In this document: piece after piece, positions 18,549 through 29,605 of the stretch
Numbering within the stretch: position 1 is the stretch's first letter
Layout of the letters: the number at the start of each line of letters is the position of its first letter
Assembly: GCF_003382285.1 (NCBI RefSeq)
Contig: NZ_QTJR01000014.1
Coordinates: 31,077-95,076, forward strand
Length of the DNA: 64,000 nt
Reading direction: 5' to 3'
Origin: Lysobacter soli
Lineage (GTDB): Bacteria; Pseudomonadota; Gammaproteobacteria; Xanthomonadales; Xanthomonadaceae
Position numbers and translations under genes: made by a program
The notes under the pieces: generated by a model
The model's database searches: none
Told to the model about the DNA's origin: nothing
What the model saw: only the letters and a program-made list of their open reading frames with translations

Positions 18549-19317
18549 GACGCCGCTCCCTGGGCCGGCGTGGCAGTCGGCGCCGAGGGCGCAGTGGCAG
18601 GCGTTGCGGCCGGAGCGGCAGCAGGCTGGGCGGCGGACCCGGCCGGGACAGCCGGGGCGGTGGCTGCCGGGGTCGCGGCCGGCGCGGCACCCGCAGTCGC
18701 GGCGGCGTCACCCGACTGGGCAATCTGTGCCGCCGGCGCATCCGGCACGCCGTCGCCGTCCTCGTCCTTCGGCGCGTTGGGGTTGGCGAGCTTGACCTTC
18801 AGCTTGAACTCGTACGGCAGGCCCTTGTCGGCGCCCTTCGCCTCGATGATCGACAGGTCCGGACTGGTCATCCAGCCCGAGCCTTCGAGGTTGCGCATGT
18901 AGGTACTGACGCGGGCGTTGGACTGCGCACGACCTTCCAGCGTCAGCGTCTCGCTGTCCTGCTTGATCGAGGTCAACACCGCACCGTCGGGGATCGTGCG
19001 CACCAGCGAATCGAACAGGTGCACCATCTGCGAGCGGTTGGCCTGCAGCTTCTCGATCACTTCCTTGCGTGCGAGCAGCTTGGCCTTCTTCTCTTCGAGG
19101 ACCTTGATTTCCTCGTTCTTCTTCTTGACGTCGTCGATCTGGCTCTGGACGAACGCATTGCGCTCGTTCTGGCCGTCGATCTGGCCGTTGTAGTAGCTGA
19201 CGATCACGAACGACAGGAGCAGCGCGCCGATGGCCGCCGCGCCGAGCATCAGCCCGGTTTCCTTCTGCCGCTGCTTGCGGCGCTCTTCGCGCCACGGGAG
19301 GAGGTTGATGCGTGCCA

Positions 19318-19318
<1 letters not shown>
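18545..19318 (-). CDS. pilN: type IV pilus assembly protein PilN with long Ala/Pro tail
   Basis: A 257-residue protein starting MARINLLPWREERR, the cytoplasmic motif that inserts into a groove of PilM. One membrane helix (about 22-43), a coiled coil and the periplasmic ferredoxin-like domain follow. Residues from about 179 onward are unusual: a KDEDGDGVPD motif (Asp185, Asp187, Asp189) resembling a thrombospondin-type or EF-hand calcium loop, then about 60 residues almost entirely Ala, Pro, Thr and Ser. Common PilN proteins end near residue 180-200. ATGA overlaps on both sides couple it to pilM and pilO. Confidence 0.94.
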
Positions 19319-20427
<1,109 letters not shown>

Positions 20428-20428
20428 T

Positions 20429-20457
20429 TAAATAACCAAGTTTGCACAGGCTGGCAA
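20429..20457 (-). promoter_or_regulatory. candidate sigma-70 promoter of pilMNOPQ
   Basis: On the minus strand TTGCCA, a 17-bp spacer and TATTTA lie about 55 bp upstream of the pilM GTG. The -35 box is good, the -10 box moderate. Confidence 0.4.
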
Positions 20458-20616
20458 CCTTTTCCTTCCGAATTGCCTTACTGCGTCACTTTCCAACCCC
20501 TCGCGGCGCCCTCCGGCCGGGTCGACCCACCCCTGGGTCCCCGTGCCCGCCCAGCCTTGCGGCCCGGGCGTTTGGCCGGTGTGCTTGCGCTCAAAAAACC
20601 CCCTTCCCTGCTCCTC

Positions 20617-20622
20617 TATACT
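20617..20622 (+). promoter_or_regulatory. candidate -10 box of mrcA
   Basis: TATACT lies 35 bp upstream of the mrcA ATG. No clear -35 box at the usual spacing. Confidence 0.4.
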
Positions 20623-20657
20623 CCACGCCCACTACACCCGCAATCGGAATCTGCTTG

Positions 20658-23150
20658 ATGCCCCGTATACGTCGCCTGCTGCGCTGGGCGCTGTTCGCGC
20701 TGGCCGGCCTGGCCCTGCTTGGCGCCATCGCGCTGGGCACCCTGTACTACCTCGTGGCCCCCAAGCTGCCCGACGTGGAAACCCTGCGCGCGGTCGAGAT
20801 GCAGGAGCCGATGTACGTCTACGCGAAGGACGGACGCCTGATGGCGCTGTTCGGCGAGACGCGCCGCTACCCGGTGTCGATCCAGGACGTCCCGGAGCGC
20901 CAGAAGCAGGCCTTCCTCGCCATCGAGGACGCGCGCTTCTACAAGCACCACGGCGTCGACTTCAAGGGCGTCGCGCGCGCGGTGTGGCTCATCGCCACGA
21001 CCGATGCGAAGCGCGTGCCGGGTGGTTCGACCATCACCCAGCAGGTCGCGCGCCAGTTCTTCCTCAGCAACGAATACAGCTACACGCGCAAGCTCGCCGA
21101 GATGCTCACGGCGATGCGCATGGAGCGCGAGCTGAGCAAGGACGAGATCTTCGAGCTGTACTTGAACAAGAGCTTCTTCGGCAACCGCGCCTACGGCGTC
21201 GCGGCCGCGGCGGAGTTCTATTACGGCAAGAAGCTCAATGAGCTTTCGCTCGACGAGATGGCCTCGCTCGCGGGCATTCCGAAGTTTCCGTCCAGCGGCA
21301 ATCCGCTGACCAATCCCGAGCGCGCGAAGGTGCGCCGCGACTACATCCTCGATCGCATGGTCGAGCTGAAGTTCGTGAGCGCAGCCGAAGCGGCGCAGGC
21401 GAAGGCCGTGCCGATGCACGCCACGCCGCACGAGCGCCCCGTCGAGGTGTACGCGCCCTACGTGGCCGAGATGGTCCGCCAGGAGATGGTCGCCCGCTTC
21501 GGCAACGAGGCGCTGACCAAGGGCTACCACGTCACCACGACCATCGACCCGGTGCTGCAGGCGTCGGCCGACAAGGCCGTGCGCGATGGCCTGCACGTCT
21601 ACGACCGCCGCCATGGCTGGCACGGCGTGGAGCAGCATTTCGACCTCGCACCGAACGAGGACGTCGCCGCGGTTCGTGCACGCCTTCGCAACATCGCCCC
21701 GCAGGCGGCGCTGATGCCCGCCATCGTCACCGGCGTGAGCGGCAGCCAGGTGCAGCTGGTGCTCGGCGATGGCACGCAGATCGAACTCGGCAATGGCCAG
21801 GGCTTCGGCGATCGCGCGCCGGCCAGCCTGGTCAAGCGTGGCGATCTCGTGCGCGTGAGCCGCATCGAATCCACCGCCGAGGTGAAGCCGGGCGAGGTAC
21901 CGCCGCCGGCACGCTGGCGCCTCGACCAGGTGCCGCAGGCGCAGGCCGCGCTGGTGTCGCTGGAACCGGCCAACGGTGCGTTGCGCGCGCTTTCCGGCGG
22001 TTACAGCTTCGCCGGCGCGAAGTTCAACCGCGCCACGCAGGCGCGCCGCCAGCCGGGTTCGAGTTTCAAGCCGTTCGTCTACGCGGCTTCGTTCGAGCGT
22101 GGCTTCAATCCGGCGTCCGTCGTGCTCGACGCACCGGTGGTCTTCAAGGATCGCCGCGGCCACATCTGGCGTCCGCAGAACGACAGCGGCAACTTCGCCG
22201 GCCCGATGCGCCTGCGCGAGGCCATGGTGCAGTCGCGCAACCTCGTCTCGGTGCGCCTGCTCGACGCCATCGGCGTGGACTACGCGCGCAAGTACATCAG
22301 CCACTTCGGTTTCGACGAAGCCGAACTGCCGCCGAACCTGTCGATGTCGCTGGGCACCGCGTCGCTCACGCCGCTGTCGGTCGCGCGCGGCTTCGCGGTG
22401 TTCGCCAACGGCGGCTTCCGCATCACGCCGTGGTTCATCGATGAAGTGAAGGATCGCGAAGGCGCGGTGGTGTTCAAGGAAAAGCCCGCCGTCGCCTGCC
22501 CGGAATGCGGCGTGCCCGGCACCGTCGGCCGCGCAGTGCAGAACACCACGGTCGTCGATGGTTTCAACCTCGGGCCCGCCGGTTCCGCCGCGCCCGCCGC
22601 GACGCCCGAAGCGCCGAAGGACGAACCGAAGAAGCCGGTCATCGACACCAGCAACATGGTGCTCGCGCCGCGCGCGATCGACGGCCGCATCGCCTACCAG
22701 ATCGTTTCGATGCTGCGCGACGTGGTCAAGCGCGGCACGGGCACGCCGGCGAAGGTGCTCGAACGCGACGACGTCGGCGGCAAGACCGGTTCGACCAATG
22801 ATCACCGCGACGCGTGGTTCTCCGGCGTGGGCGGCCCGTACGTCACCACCGTCTGGGTGGGCCGCGACAACTACAAGTCGCTCGGCTATCGCGAATACGG
22901 CGGCAAGGCCGCGCTGCCGATCTGGATCGACTACATGCGCGTGGCGCTGAAGGACCAGCCGCTGGCGTTGAACGATCCGCCGGAAGGCATGGTCAAGGTG
23001 TCGGTCGCCGGCAACGGCGCGCTGATCCCGGGCGGCGAAGGCGGCATCATCGAATGGGTGAAGGCTGAAGACCTCGACCGCATGCAGAGCTACGTCGACT
23101 ACGGTCCGCAGGAAACCGCGCCGACGGAAGAAGCGTTCGACATCTTCTGA
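20658..23150 (+). CDS. mrcA: penicillin-binding protein 1A
   Basis: An 830-residue class A PBP that polymerises glycan strands and cross-links peptidoglycan. A membrane helix (about 10-33) is followed by the GT51 transglycosylase domain with catalytic Glu90 in [25 protein letters not shown] (122-135) and [11 protein letters not shown], then an OB-like insert and the transpeptidase with S468-S-F-K471, S526-R-N528 and K709-T-G. An oddity is C614-P-E-C617 in the loop before the KTG motif, followed by a Pro/Ala-rich linker. Start ATG 20658; divergent from pilM as in other Xanthomonads and Pseudomonas. Confidence 0.97.
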   Translation: MPRIRRLLRWALFALAGLALLGAIALGTLYYLVAPKLPDVETLRAVEMQEPMYVYAKDGRLMALFGETRRYPVSIQDVPERQKQAFLAIEDARFYKHHGVDFKGVARAVWLIATTDAKRVPGGSTITQQVARQFFLSNEYSYTRKLAEMLTAMRMERELSKDEIFELYLNKSFFGNRAYGVAAAAEFYYGKKLNELSLDEMASLAGIPKFPSSGNPLTNPERAKVRRDYILDRMVELKFVSAAEAAQAKAVPMHATPHERPVEVYAPYVAEMVRQEMVARFGNEALTKGYHVTTTIDPVLQASADKAVRDGLHVYDRRHGWHGVEQHFDLAPNEDVAAVRARLRNIAPQAALMPAIVTGVSGSQVQLVLGDGTQIELGNGQGFGDRAPASLVKRGDLVRVSRIESTAEVKPGEVPPPARWRLDQVPQAQAALVSLEPANGALRALSGGYSFAGAKFNRATQARRQPGSSFKPFVYAASFERGFNPASVVLDAPVVFKDRRGHIWRPQNDSGNFAGPMRLREAMVQSRNLVSVRLLDAIGVDYARKYISHFGFDEAELPPNLSMSLGTASLTPLSVARGFAVFANGGFRITPWFIDEVKDREGAVVFKEKPAVACPECGVPGTVGRAVQNTTVVDGFNLGPAGSAAPAATPEAPKDEPKKPVIDTSNMVLAPRAIDGRIAYQIVSMLRDVVKRGTGTPAKVLERDDVGGKTGSTNDHRDAWFSGVGGPYVTTVWVGRDNYKSLGYREYGGKAALPIWIDYMRVALKDQPLALNDPPEGMVKVSVAGNGALIPGGEGGIIEWVKAEDLDRMQSYVDYGPQETAPTEEAFDIF

Positions 23151-23173
23151 TCGCCGGCGTCGATACGCATGAG

Positions 23174-23205
23174 AACGCCGGGCATGTCCCGGCGTTTTCT
23201 TTTTG
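23174..23205 (+). terminator. rho-independent terminator of mrcA
   Basis: Stem AACGCCGGG / CCCGGCGTT with loop CATGT, followed by TTCTTTTT, starting 24 bp after the mrcA stop. Confidence 0.92.
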
Positions 23206-23372
23206 GGCGTCGCGTCACGGATGGGCTGCGTTCATCCTCGGGCGAGCGCGTCCACGAAACCGACACGCCAGCGAAGGTAACGTGCGTGCGCCAGGAAACA
23301 TGCTAGCTTCGCCATGCCGGCGCTGTCGGCCGCGGCGAATTCCGCCACGTCGTGCCAGCCGCGGAGGTCCTC

Positions 23373-24026
23373 ATGCCCCACGCTCGACAGCACGCCCACC
23401 AGCATGCGCTCACCCGCACACGCGAACGTCGGCATCGCCTCGCCCACGAAGCCGCGCGGCTGATGGCCGAGGGCGGCATTCGCGACTATCACCAGGCCAA
23501 GCTCAAGGCCGCTGAACGACTCGGCATCTTCGACGACGCTTCGCTGCCGCGGAATCGCGAGATCGAGGACGCGTTGCGCGAATACCAGCGCCTGTTCCAG
23601 CGCGAGAACGTGCCCGCGTTGCGCCAGCGTCGCGAAGCCGCACTGCGCGCGATGGAATTCTTCCAGGCGTTCCAGCCGCGGCTGGTCGGATCGGTGCTCG
23701 ACGGCACGGCCGATACACACAGCCCGGTCGCGCTCCATCTGTTCAGCGACGACCCCGATGCGCCGCCGCGCTTCCTCGAACAGCACGGCATTCCAGCCGA
23801 ATCGCGCAGCCGTCGCGTGCGACTGGATCGCGAACGCATCGCCGACGTGCCGGTGTGGGTGTTCAGTGCCGAAGAAATTGCGTTCGATCTGACGGTATTG
23901 CCGCTCGACGGCCTGCGCCAGGCGCCGTTGTCGAATCTGGACGAGAAGCCGATGAAGCGCGCCAGCGCGGCGCAGCTTCGCCAGATGCTGGCCGAGGAAG
24001 AGATCGAGGGTTACACGGGGGCCTGA
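23373..24026 (+). CDS. conserved protein of unknown function, nucleotidyltransferase-like
   Basis: A 217-residue soluble protein. The N-terminal half is a charged alpha-helical region containing ARLMAEGGIRDYHQAKLKAA, which looks like the opening of a family I remember as conserved in Xanthomonads and often mislabelled UDP-N-acetylmuramate-alanine ligase. The second half has RLVGSVLDGTADTHSPVAL followed by LHLFSDDPDA, a G-S-V-x-x-G pattern that resembles the nucleotide-binding loop of minimal nucleotidyltransferases, but the usual paired acidic residues are not obvious. ATG 23373 has GGAGG seven bases upstream. It has its own transcription unit after the mrcA terminator. Confidence 0.6.
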   Translation: MPHARQHAHQHALTRTRERRHRLAHEAARLMAEGGIRDYHQAKLKAAERLGIFDDASLPRNREIEDALREYQRLFQRENVPALRQRREAALRAMEFFQAFQPRLVGSVLDGTADTHSPVALHLFSDDPDAPPRFLEQHGIPAESRSRRVRLDRERIADVPVWVFSAEEIAFDLTVLPLDGLRQAPLSNLDEKPMKRASAAQLRQMLAEEEIEGYTGA

Positions 24027-24047
24027 CGGAACCGGAACGCCCGGCGC

Positions 24048-24659
24048 TCAGCGCGGCGCGTTCGCCAGTCGCGCCCTGCGTGGCCGCGCGCCCGCATCAC
24101 GCGCGCCGAACACGTTGAGTTCGATCACCACGAACGCCACCAGCCACAGCAACGCGTCCCACGTGTCGAGCCACGCCGCCCGCGGGTTTTCGTCGCCAAA
24201 ACCCATCGCCGCCCAGTTGAGCAGGAAGCCGACCAGCGCGACATACAGCGCCGCGGCGATCGCGCGACGCATGCGATGCAGTCGCACGGCTCCTGGCGGC
24301 AGGCGCACTTCGAGCTCGAGCAGCGCGACCACGCCGAGCCACGTCATTTCGTTGAAGAAATCCAGCCACACGCGTTCGAGCGCGTAGCCCACCACGGCAA
24401 TCACCACGGCGACGCTAGCCAGCAGGCGCACGCCATGCAGCACTGGAATCCAGCGCGCGCGCAGCGGCCAGCCGCCGGTCTCCCACTCGAACAGCATCAG
24501 CAGAACCAGCCACGCCGCGGTGTCGATCAGCTCCGTGAGCCGACCGTACAACGAGTACAGGACCACGTCGCCCGCGAGCAGCGCATAGATCGACCACTTG
24601 AATACGACGAAGCCGCGGCGTGGCCGCGGCTTCGAGGGTTCGGCAGTGACGCGAGCCAC
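24048..24659 (-). CDS. integral membrane protein of unknown function
   Basis: A 203-residue protein with about five to six hydrophobic helices (SIYALLAGDVVLYSLYG, AAWLVLLMLFEW, LLASVAVVIAVVGYAL, IAAALYVALVGFLLNW, ALLWLVAFVVIELNVF) and basic ends. The N-terminal tail is Arg/Pro-rich. I do not recognise the family. The GTG start at 24659 lies 13 bp after the gltA stop on the same strand, so it is probably cotranscribed with citrate synthase. A perfect 12-bp inverted repeat sits over codons 9-17, so the start may be further in. Confidence 0.6.
   Translation of the reverse strand: MARVTAEPSKPRPRRGFVVFKWSIYALLAGDVVLYSLYGRLTELIDTAAWLVLLMLFEWETGGWPLRARWIPVLHGVRLLASVAVVIAVVGYALERVWLDFFNEMTWLGVVALLELEVRLPPGAVRLHRMRRAIAAALYVALVGFLLNWAAMGFGDENPRAAWLDTWDALLWLVAFVVIELNVFGARDAGARPRRARLANAPR
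24608..24634. repeat. perfect 12-bp inverted repeat just after gltA
   Basis: Arms CGAAGCCGCGGC and GCCGCGGCTTCG around a 3-nt loop, 39-65 bp downstream of the gltA stop and inside the first codons of the membrane protein gene. There is no T-run on either side. Confidence 0.7.
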
Positions 24660-24672
24660 CGGCGCGATGGAC

Positions 24673-25977
24673 TCAGCGCTTGGCCAAGTCGGTGTAATCG
24701 CGCTGCGGCGAGCCGATGTAGATCTGGCGCGGGCGGCCGATCTTGTTTTCCGGATCGTTCTGCTGCTCCAGCCAGTGCGAGACCCAGCCGGCGGTCCGCG
24801 CGATGGCGAACATCACGGTGAACATTTCCACCGGAATACCCAGCGCCTTGTAGATGATGCCGGAGTAGAAGTCGACGTTCGGGTAGAGCTTGCGCTGCAC
24901 GAAGTACTCGTCCTTCAGCGCGGCCTCTTCCAGCTTCATCGCCACTTCGAGCAGCGGATCGTTGATGCCGAGCTCGCCGAGCACCTTGTGCGTCATCTCG
25001 CGGATGATCTTGGCGCGCGGGTCGAAGTTCTTGTAGACGCGGTGGCCGAAGCCCATCAGGCGGAAGCCCGATTCCTTGTCCTTCGCCTTGGCGACGGCGG
25101 AACCGACATTCTCCGGACGGCCGATCTCTTCCAGCATCTTCAGCACGGCTTCGTTCGCACCGCCATGCGCCGGGCCCCACAGCGCGGCGACGCCGGCGGC
25201 GACGCACGCATACGGGTTGGCGCCGGTGGAACCGACAAGGCGCACGGTCGAGGTCGACGCGTTCTGCTCGTGGTCGGCGTGCAGGATGAAGAGCAGGTCC
25301 AGCGCCTTGGCGGCGACCGGGTTGAGCTCGAGCGGCTCGCTCGGCACTTCCTTCATCATGTGCAGGAAGCGCGTGGTGTATTCGAGGTTGTTCTTCGGAT
25401 AGCGCATCGGCCAGCCGATCGAATAACGATGGCAGGCGGCGGCGATCGTCGGCACCTTCGCGATCAGGCGGATCGCGGCCAGGCGGCGCTGTTCCGGATC
25501 CTCGAGGTCGAGATCGTTGTGGTAGAAGCTCGCCATCGAGCCGAGCATGCCCACCAGCATCGCCATCGGATGCGCGTCGTGGCGGAAGCCGTAGAGGAAC
25601 GTGCGGAAGGCCTCATGCATCATCGTGTGATGCGTGACCTCGTGTTCGAACGAATCGAACTCGCCCTTGCTCGGCAGTTCGCCGTTCATCAGCAGGTACG
25701 CGACTTCGAGGAAGCTCGACTTCTCGGCGAGCTGCTCGATCGGGTAGCCGCGATACAGCAGCACGCCGGCATCGCCGTCGATGTAGGTGACGGCCGACTT
25801 GCAGCTGGCGGTGGCCGTGAAGCCGTTGTCGTAGGTGAAGGCGCCGGTTTCCTTGGGCAGCTTCGCGATGTCGATGCACGGCTGGCCGAGGACGGGATGA
25901 TGGACCGGCAGGGTCACGGTCTTGTCGCCGGCGGTCAGGGAGACCTGATCGAAGCCGGATTTGTTGGAATCGGACAC
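24673..25977 (-). CDS. gltA: citrate synthase
   Basis: A 434-residue type II (hexameric) citrate synthase that condenses oxaloacetate and acetyl-CoA in the TCA cycle. Visible motifs are the substrate-binding RYSIGWPM region, catalytic His in [15 protein letters not shown], His in [14 protein letters not shown], and the catalytic Asp in NVDFYSG. I chose the GTG at 25977 (VSDSNKSG), with AGGAG upstream; the upstream open frame is non-coding by composition. Length matches E. coli GltA. Confidence 0.96.
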   Translation of the reverse strand: MSDSNKSGFDQVSLTAGDKTVTLPVHHPVLGQPCIDIAKLPKETGAFTYDNGFTATASCKSAVTYIDGDAGVLLYRGYPIEQLAEKSSFLEVAYLLMNGELPSKGEFDSFEHEVTHHTMMHEAFRTFLYGFRHDAHPMAMLVGMLGSMASFYHNDLDLEDPEQRRLAAIRLIAKVPTIAAACHRYSIGWPMRYPKNNLEYTTRFLHMMKEVPSEPLELNPVAAKALDLLFILHADHEQNASTSTVRLVGSTGANPYACVAAGVAALWGPAHGGANEAVLKMLEEIGRPENVGSAVAKAKDKESGFRLMGFGHRVYKNFDPRAKIIREMTHKVLGELGINDPLLEVAMKLEEAALKDEYFVQRKLYPNVDFYSGIIYKALGIPVEMFTVMFAIARTAGWVSHWLEQQNDPENKIGRPRQIYIGSPQRDYTDLAKR

Positions 25978-26388
25978 GAAACACTCCTCAAGTCTGCATG
26001 CCGCCGGGAAACACGGCACGGAGCGGGGGACGGGGGTCACGGCACAGATCGGCGCCGCGATCCGTGAATTATCGCACAACGCCCTTCGAGCGCTGACTCG
26101 GACTTTGGTGGCAGGCCACGCTCGGGCGCATCCCGGCGGGTTCCCGTCCGTTACGAGGGAATGGGCGCAGGAAGCGGCCAGATGGCGAAAAAGCGCGCGC
26201 CCCTCGGCCAGTGGGGACGCAGGGCATGGGCGCTCATTGATGGCCGACCACCCGTCGTCCTGGCCGCCCTCCCTTCGGCGCACTGGCTGCAGCGCCCGGG
26301 AATTTGGACGGCCGCCCGGCCCGACGCCCTCAGACGACTTGCGACGGGACCGGTCTCGCAAATCCGACGCCGCACTCGTGCGGACACG
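25978..26388. other. gltA upstream region, otherwise no gene seen
   Basis: About 410 bp between gltA and the rpmE2 terminator. Apart from the extended -10 element near 26068 I see no open frame with coding character and no RNA gene. Open frames here are GC-driven shadows. Confidence 0.5.
26068..26076 (-). promoter_or_regulatory. possible extended -10 promoter of gltA
   Basis: Minus-strand TGCGATAAT, an extended -10 element about 90 bp before the gltA GTG. No clear -35 box. Confidence 0.4.
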
Positions 26389-26422
26389 AAAAAACCGACG
26401 GCCACCTCTCGGCAGCCGTCGG
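26389..26422 (-). terminator. rho-independent terminator of rpmE2
   Basis: Read leftward: stem CCGACGGC / GCCGTCGG separated by a 12-nt loop, followed by TTTTTTC. It lies about 110 bp after the L31 stop. Confidence 0.85.
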
Positions 26423-26533
26423 CTGATTTCTGCGCGAAGCTTCGTCGCAATCCGGGACGCCGCGGGCAACCGCGAGGCCGGCGAGTCGTCGTGCGAAGTC
26501 CCGTGGGTCGCGCTCGAAAGCGCGGACCGCGGA

Positions 26534-26779
26534 TTACTTCTGCGCGTAACGCTTGCGGAACTTGTCGACGCGACCGCTGGTGTCGACGATCTTGTGCTTG
26601 CCCGTGTAGAACGGATGCGAAGCCGAGCTGATATCGACCTTGATCAGCGGGTACTCGTTACCGTCTTCCCACTTGATCGTCTCCTTGCTGCCAAGGGTCG
26701 AACGCGTCAGGAACTGGTAATCGGTGGTGACGTCCTGGAAAACGACGTCGCGGTAGTCGGGATGGATGCCGGCCTTCAT
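26534..26779 (-). CDS. rpmE2: 50S ribosomal protein L31 type B
   Basis: An 81-residue L31 of the zinc-independent type B class: it starts [16 protein letters not shown], contains the conserved [17 protein letters not shown] and ends KFRKRYAQK, with no CxxC pair. L31 bridges the large subunit to the small subunit head. ATG 26779 has GGTGAG upstream and a good promoter at 26813-26842. Type B paralogues elsewhere are repressed by Zur and replace the zinc-binding L31 when zinc is scarce; I see no clear Zur box here, so it may be the only, constitutive L31. Confidence 0.95.
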   Translation of the reverse strand: MKAGIHPDYRDVVFQDVTTDYQFLTRSTLGSKETIKWEDGNEYPLIKVDISSASHPFYTGKHKIVDTSGRVDKFRKRYAQK

Positions 26780-26812
26780 GGCACTCACCAATTCATTCGG
26801 GGAAAGCGCGGC

Positions 26813-26842
26813 AGTATAGCGGCCGCCCCTACCCTCGCGCAA
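26813..26842 (-). promoter_or_regulatory. sigma-70 promoter of rpmE2
   Basis: Minus-strand TTGCGC, 18-bp spacer, TATACT, about 35 bp before the rpmE2 ATG. Confidence 0.65.
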
Positions 26843-26861
26843 GTCGCTACGGAGGCGGATT

Positions 26862-27794
26862 TCAACCCGCCGCCAGCGCCGCCCGGATCAGCCCCTCGAA
26901 CCGGGCCTGGTCGTAGCGCATGAGGATCCGGAAACGGTCCGGCAGGCCGTTCTGGCGGTTCCAGTCGACCACGGTCATGCCGCGCGCGTGGCCGTGGCCC
27001 AGCTCGACCACGACCGGGCGATCGACCAGCTCCGTCGCGCCGTCCGGCTCCAGCGCGTACGCCATCGCCAGCGCGTCGGCCGAATGCCAGTAGTCGCCGC
27101 GGCGGTCGGCGGACCATTCGCGCGTCTTTTTCGAAATGCGCTCGTAAAAACGCGCACGCGGCGAATCGGCGGCGAGCCACTCGACCACGTGGTCGTGCAG
27201 CAGGCCGTGCGCGATGGTGCCTTCCCAGTCGGCCAGGTCGATCTGCGGGAACGCTTCGAAGACGATGTGCGCCGCCTCCGGGTCGAAGTACACGTTGAAC
27301 TCCGCAGCCGGCGTGATGTTGCCGTGGCCGGTCACCGCGCCGCCCATCACCACGATGCGGGCGACCCGTTCGGGCAACGTCGGATCGAGCTTGAGCGCGA
27401 GCGCGACGTTGGTCAGCGGACCGAGCGCGACCAGCAGCAGCTTGCCGGCATGCTCGTGCGAGAGCCGCAGGATGGCCTGCGCGGCGTGCTCGCGTTCCGC
27501 AGCGCGCTGCGCGGCCTCGTAGCCGACGTCGCCGAAGCCGTCCTCGCCGTGCACATAGCCCGCGTCGGGCGCCGGATGCAGCAGCGGGCCCGGGCAGCCG
27601 GCGAACACCGGTGCCTCGATGCCCGCGACTTCGCAGAGCTTCAGCGCGTTGGCGACGGTGTGCTTCAGGCCGACGTTGCCCGCGGCGATGGTGAGGCCGA
27701 CGACCTCATGACGCGGGTCGTTGAACGCCATCAACAGGGCCAGCGCGTCGTCCACGCCGGGGTCGGTATCGATCAGGAGAGGGATCTTGTTCAT
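26862..27794 (-). CDS. nucleoside hydrolase (IunH family)
   Basis: A 310-residue inosine-uridine-preferring nucleoside hydrolase, which splits ribonucleosides to base and ribose for salvage. The calcium-binding signature DTDPGVDDA starts at residue 9, and the family's NPAAEFN-type segment appears as [15 protein letters not shown]. The C-terminal region has the conserved HDALAL-like site replaced by [12 protein letters not shown], which still offers a His and Asp. Single gene, 36 bp downstream of cutC on the same strand. Confidence 0.92.
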   Translation of the reverse strand: MNKIPLLIDTDPGVDDALALLMAFNDPRHEVVGLTIAAGNVGLKHTVANALKLCEVAGIEAPVFAGCPGPLLHPAPDAGYVHGEDGFGDVGYEAAQRAAEREHAAQAILRLSHEHAGKLLLVALGPLTNVALALKLDPTLPERVARIVVMGGAVTGHGNITPAAEFNVYFDPEAAHIVFEAFPQIDLADWEGTIAHGLLHDHVVEWLAADSPRARFYERISKKTREWSADRRGDYWHSADALAMAYALEPDGATELVDRPVVVELGHGHARGMTVVDWNRQNGLPDRFRILMRYDQARFEGLIRAALAAG

Positions 27795-27830
27795 CGGCCG
27801 ATTATCACCGCGACACGTGTCGAGCGCTTT

Positions 27831-28556
27831 TCACGATTCCAGCGCTTGCCGGAGCGCACGCACGACCGCTGCGCCCGTCTGCCATCGCTGCGCTTCCAGT
27901 CCGGGAAGCCGGCGCGGTAGCGCCAGGGTTGATTCGACCAGCGTTTTCGCCGAGGCATGCACCTCGCGAACGCCAGTGCGCTGCACGAGATCGCGCACGT
28001 TTTCCGGCGTGACACCCGCTCCGGCCATCACGGCGATGCGCCCGACAGCACCCTGCACAAGCGCCGCGATGACGTCCGCGCCCTCCATCGCAGTGGCATG
28101 CGCGCCCGACGTCAGCACGCGCTCGCAACCCAACGCGATCGCCGCCTCCAGCGCCGCCTGCGGATCGCTTGCGACGTCGATCGCGCGATGGAACGTCACG
28201 CCGAGCGGACGCGCCGCGTCGATAAGGTCCCGGCACAGTGCGACATCGACATCGCCGTCGGCGTCGAGCGCGCCGATCACCACGCCGTCGCAGCCGAGGC
28301 GCACGCACAGTTCGATATCGCGCAGCATCGTGTCGCGTTCGAGCGCGTCGAAGCGGAAGTCGCCCGCGCGCGGACGGATCAGCACGTACAGGGGGATGCG
28401 CAGGCGTTCGCGCGCCATCGCCAGCGTCCCGTACGACGGCGTGCAGCCGCCTTCGCCGAGGTTCTCGCAAAGCTCGACGCGGTCGGCGCCGCCTTCCTGC
28501 GCGGCCAGTGCCGAGGCCAGCGAATTGGCGGCAATTTCCAGCGTTACCGGACTCAC
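27831..28556 (-). CDS. cutC: CutC family protein
   Basis: A 241-residue TIM-barrel protein of the CutC family: LEIAANSLASALAAQEGGADRVELC at the start, GCTPSYG, PLYVLIRPRAGDF, and FHRAIDV are the diagnostic blocks. CutC was first linked to copper homeostasis in E. coli, but later work questioned that; in several proteobacteria it sits with amino-sugar or glycan genes. The start GTG at 28556 overlaps the glycosylasparaginase stop in GTGA, so translation is coupled. Confidence 0.92.
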   Translation of the reverse strand: MSPVTLEIAANSLASALAAQEGGADRVELCENLGEGGCTPSYGTLAMARERLRIPLYVLIRPRAGDFRFDALERDTMLRDIELCVRLGCDGVVIGALDADGDVDVALCRDLIDAARPLGVTFHRAIDVASDPQAALEAAIALGCERVLTSGAHATAMEGADVIAALVQGAVGRIAVMAGAGVTPENVRDLVQRTGVREVHASAKTLVESTLALPRRLPGLEAQRWQTGAAVVRALRQALES

Positions 28557-29560
28557 TTCTGCTCGGTCCGGTACACCGACGCTGCGTCTTGCAGGCGATC
28601 GTGCGGGCCCGGCGATGCGTCCTGCACGGCATAGACGAAGCCGCGATGCAGCGCGAACGCGCCGACGTCGCCGTCCTTGTTCATCGCAAGGAAGCACACC
28701 TGCAGCGTCTTGCTGGCTTCCGGACGCTTGCGCACGACGCGGTCGATGGCTTCGCGGCACGCGTCCGCCGGCGAACGCCCCTGCCGCATCAGTTCGACGA
28801 CGAGGAAGCTCGCGGCATTGCGGATCATCTCCTCGCCGACGCCCGAGGCCGTGGCCGCACCGACTTCGTTGTCGACGTACAGACCCGCGCCGATGATCGG
28901 GCTGTCGCCCACGCGGCCGTGCAGCTTCCACGCCATGCCGCTGGTCGTGCATGCGCCGGCCAGCCGTCCCTGCGCATCGCGCGCGAGGATGCCGAGCGTG
29001 TCGTGGTTGGTCTTGTCGCCGGGCCGCGTCTGGCGCTCGGCGTTGATCTGCGGCGCGTACTTCGACGTCTTCAGCCATTCGCGCCATGCATCGCGCGCGG
29101 AATCGGTGAGCAGCGGCGTCTTCTGGAATCCCTGCGCGACGGCGAACTGCTGCGCACCCGCGCCGACGAGCATGACGTGCGGCGTCTTCTCCATCACCGC
29201 ACGCGCGACGGAGACCGGATGCGCGATGTCCTCCAGCGCTGCGACCGCGCCGCAGCGGCCGTCGCCGTCCATGATGCTGGCGTCGAGTGTCAGGACGCCG
29301 TCGCGATCGGGGTTGCCGCAGCGGCCGACGGTGGGGTTGCACAGGTCGGCCTCGGCCCAGCGCGCGCCGGCTTCCACCGCATCCAGCGCGCTGCCGCCGC
29401 GTGCGAGCACCGGCCATGCAGCCGCGTTCGCTCCGACACCGAAGTCCCACGTGGACACCACGCGCGCACCGCCTGCGACCGGTGTGCTTTCCACGCGCGG
29501 GAGAACGGCGGCGCCGGCCGCGAGCATCGTGGCCTGCAGGAACTGTCGGCGATTGCCCAT
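28553..29560 (-). CDS. N4-(beta-N-acetylglucosaminyl)-L-asparaginase (Tat-exported)
   Basis: A 335-residue Ntn-hydrolase of the glycosylasparaginase family, which cleaves the GlcNAc-Asn bond left after protein and glycan degradation. The nucleophile is Thr188 in NHDTLGIL, where autocleavage would give the alpha and beta chains; GRVGDSPIIGAGLYVD and TASGVGEEMIR follow in the beta chain. The N terminus MGNRRQFLQATMLAAGAA fits a twin-arginine (RRxFL) export signal, so the enzyme should act in the periplasm. It lies 45 bp after glk and overlaps cutC. Confidence 0.9.
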   Translation of the reverse strand: MGNRRQFLQATMLAAGAAVLPRVESTPVAGGARVVSTWDFGVGANAAAWPVLARGGSALDAVEAGARWAEADLCNPTVGRCGNPDRDGVLTLDASIMDGDGRCGAVAALEDIAHPVSVARAVMEKTPHVMLVGAGAQQFAVAQGFQKTPLLTDSARDAWREWLKTSKYAPQINAERQTRPGDKTNHDTLGILARDAQGRLAGACTTSGMAWKLHGRVGDSPIIGAGLYVDNEVGAATASGVGEEMIRNAASFLVVELMRQGRSPADACREAIDRVVRKRPEASKTLQVCFLAMNKDGDVGAFALHRGFVYAVQDASPGPHDRLQDAASVYRTEQK

Positions 29561-29605
29561 CAGGGTTTCCCGGAAAGTTGGATCGGGCCGAGTGGGCCGA
29601 TCGGG

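Noticed and set aside
20616..22805. Minus-strand 729-residue open frame opposite mrcA
   Set aside because: Antisense shadow of PBP1A, which has all catalytic motifs.
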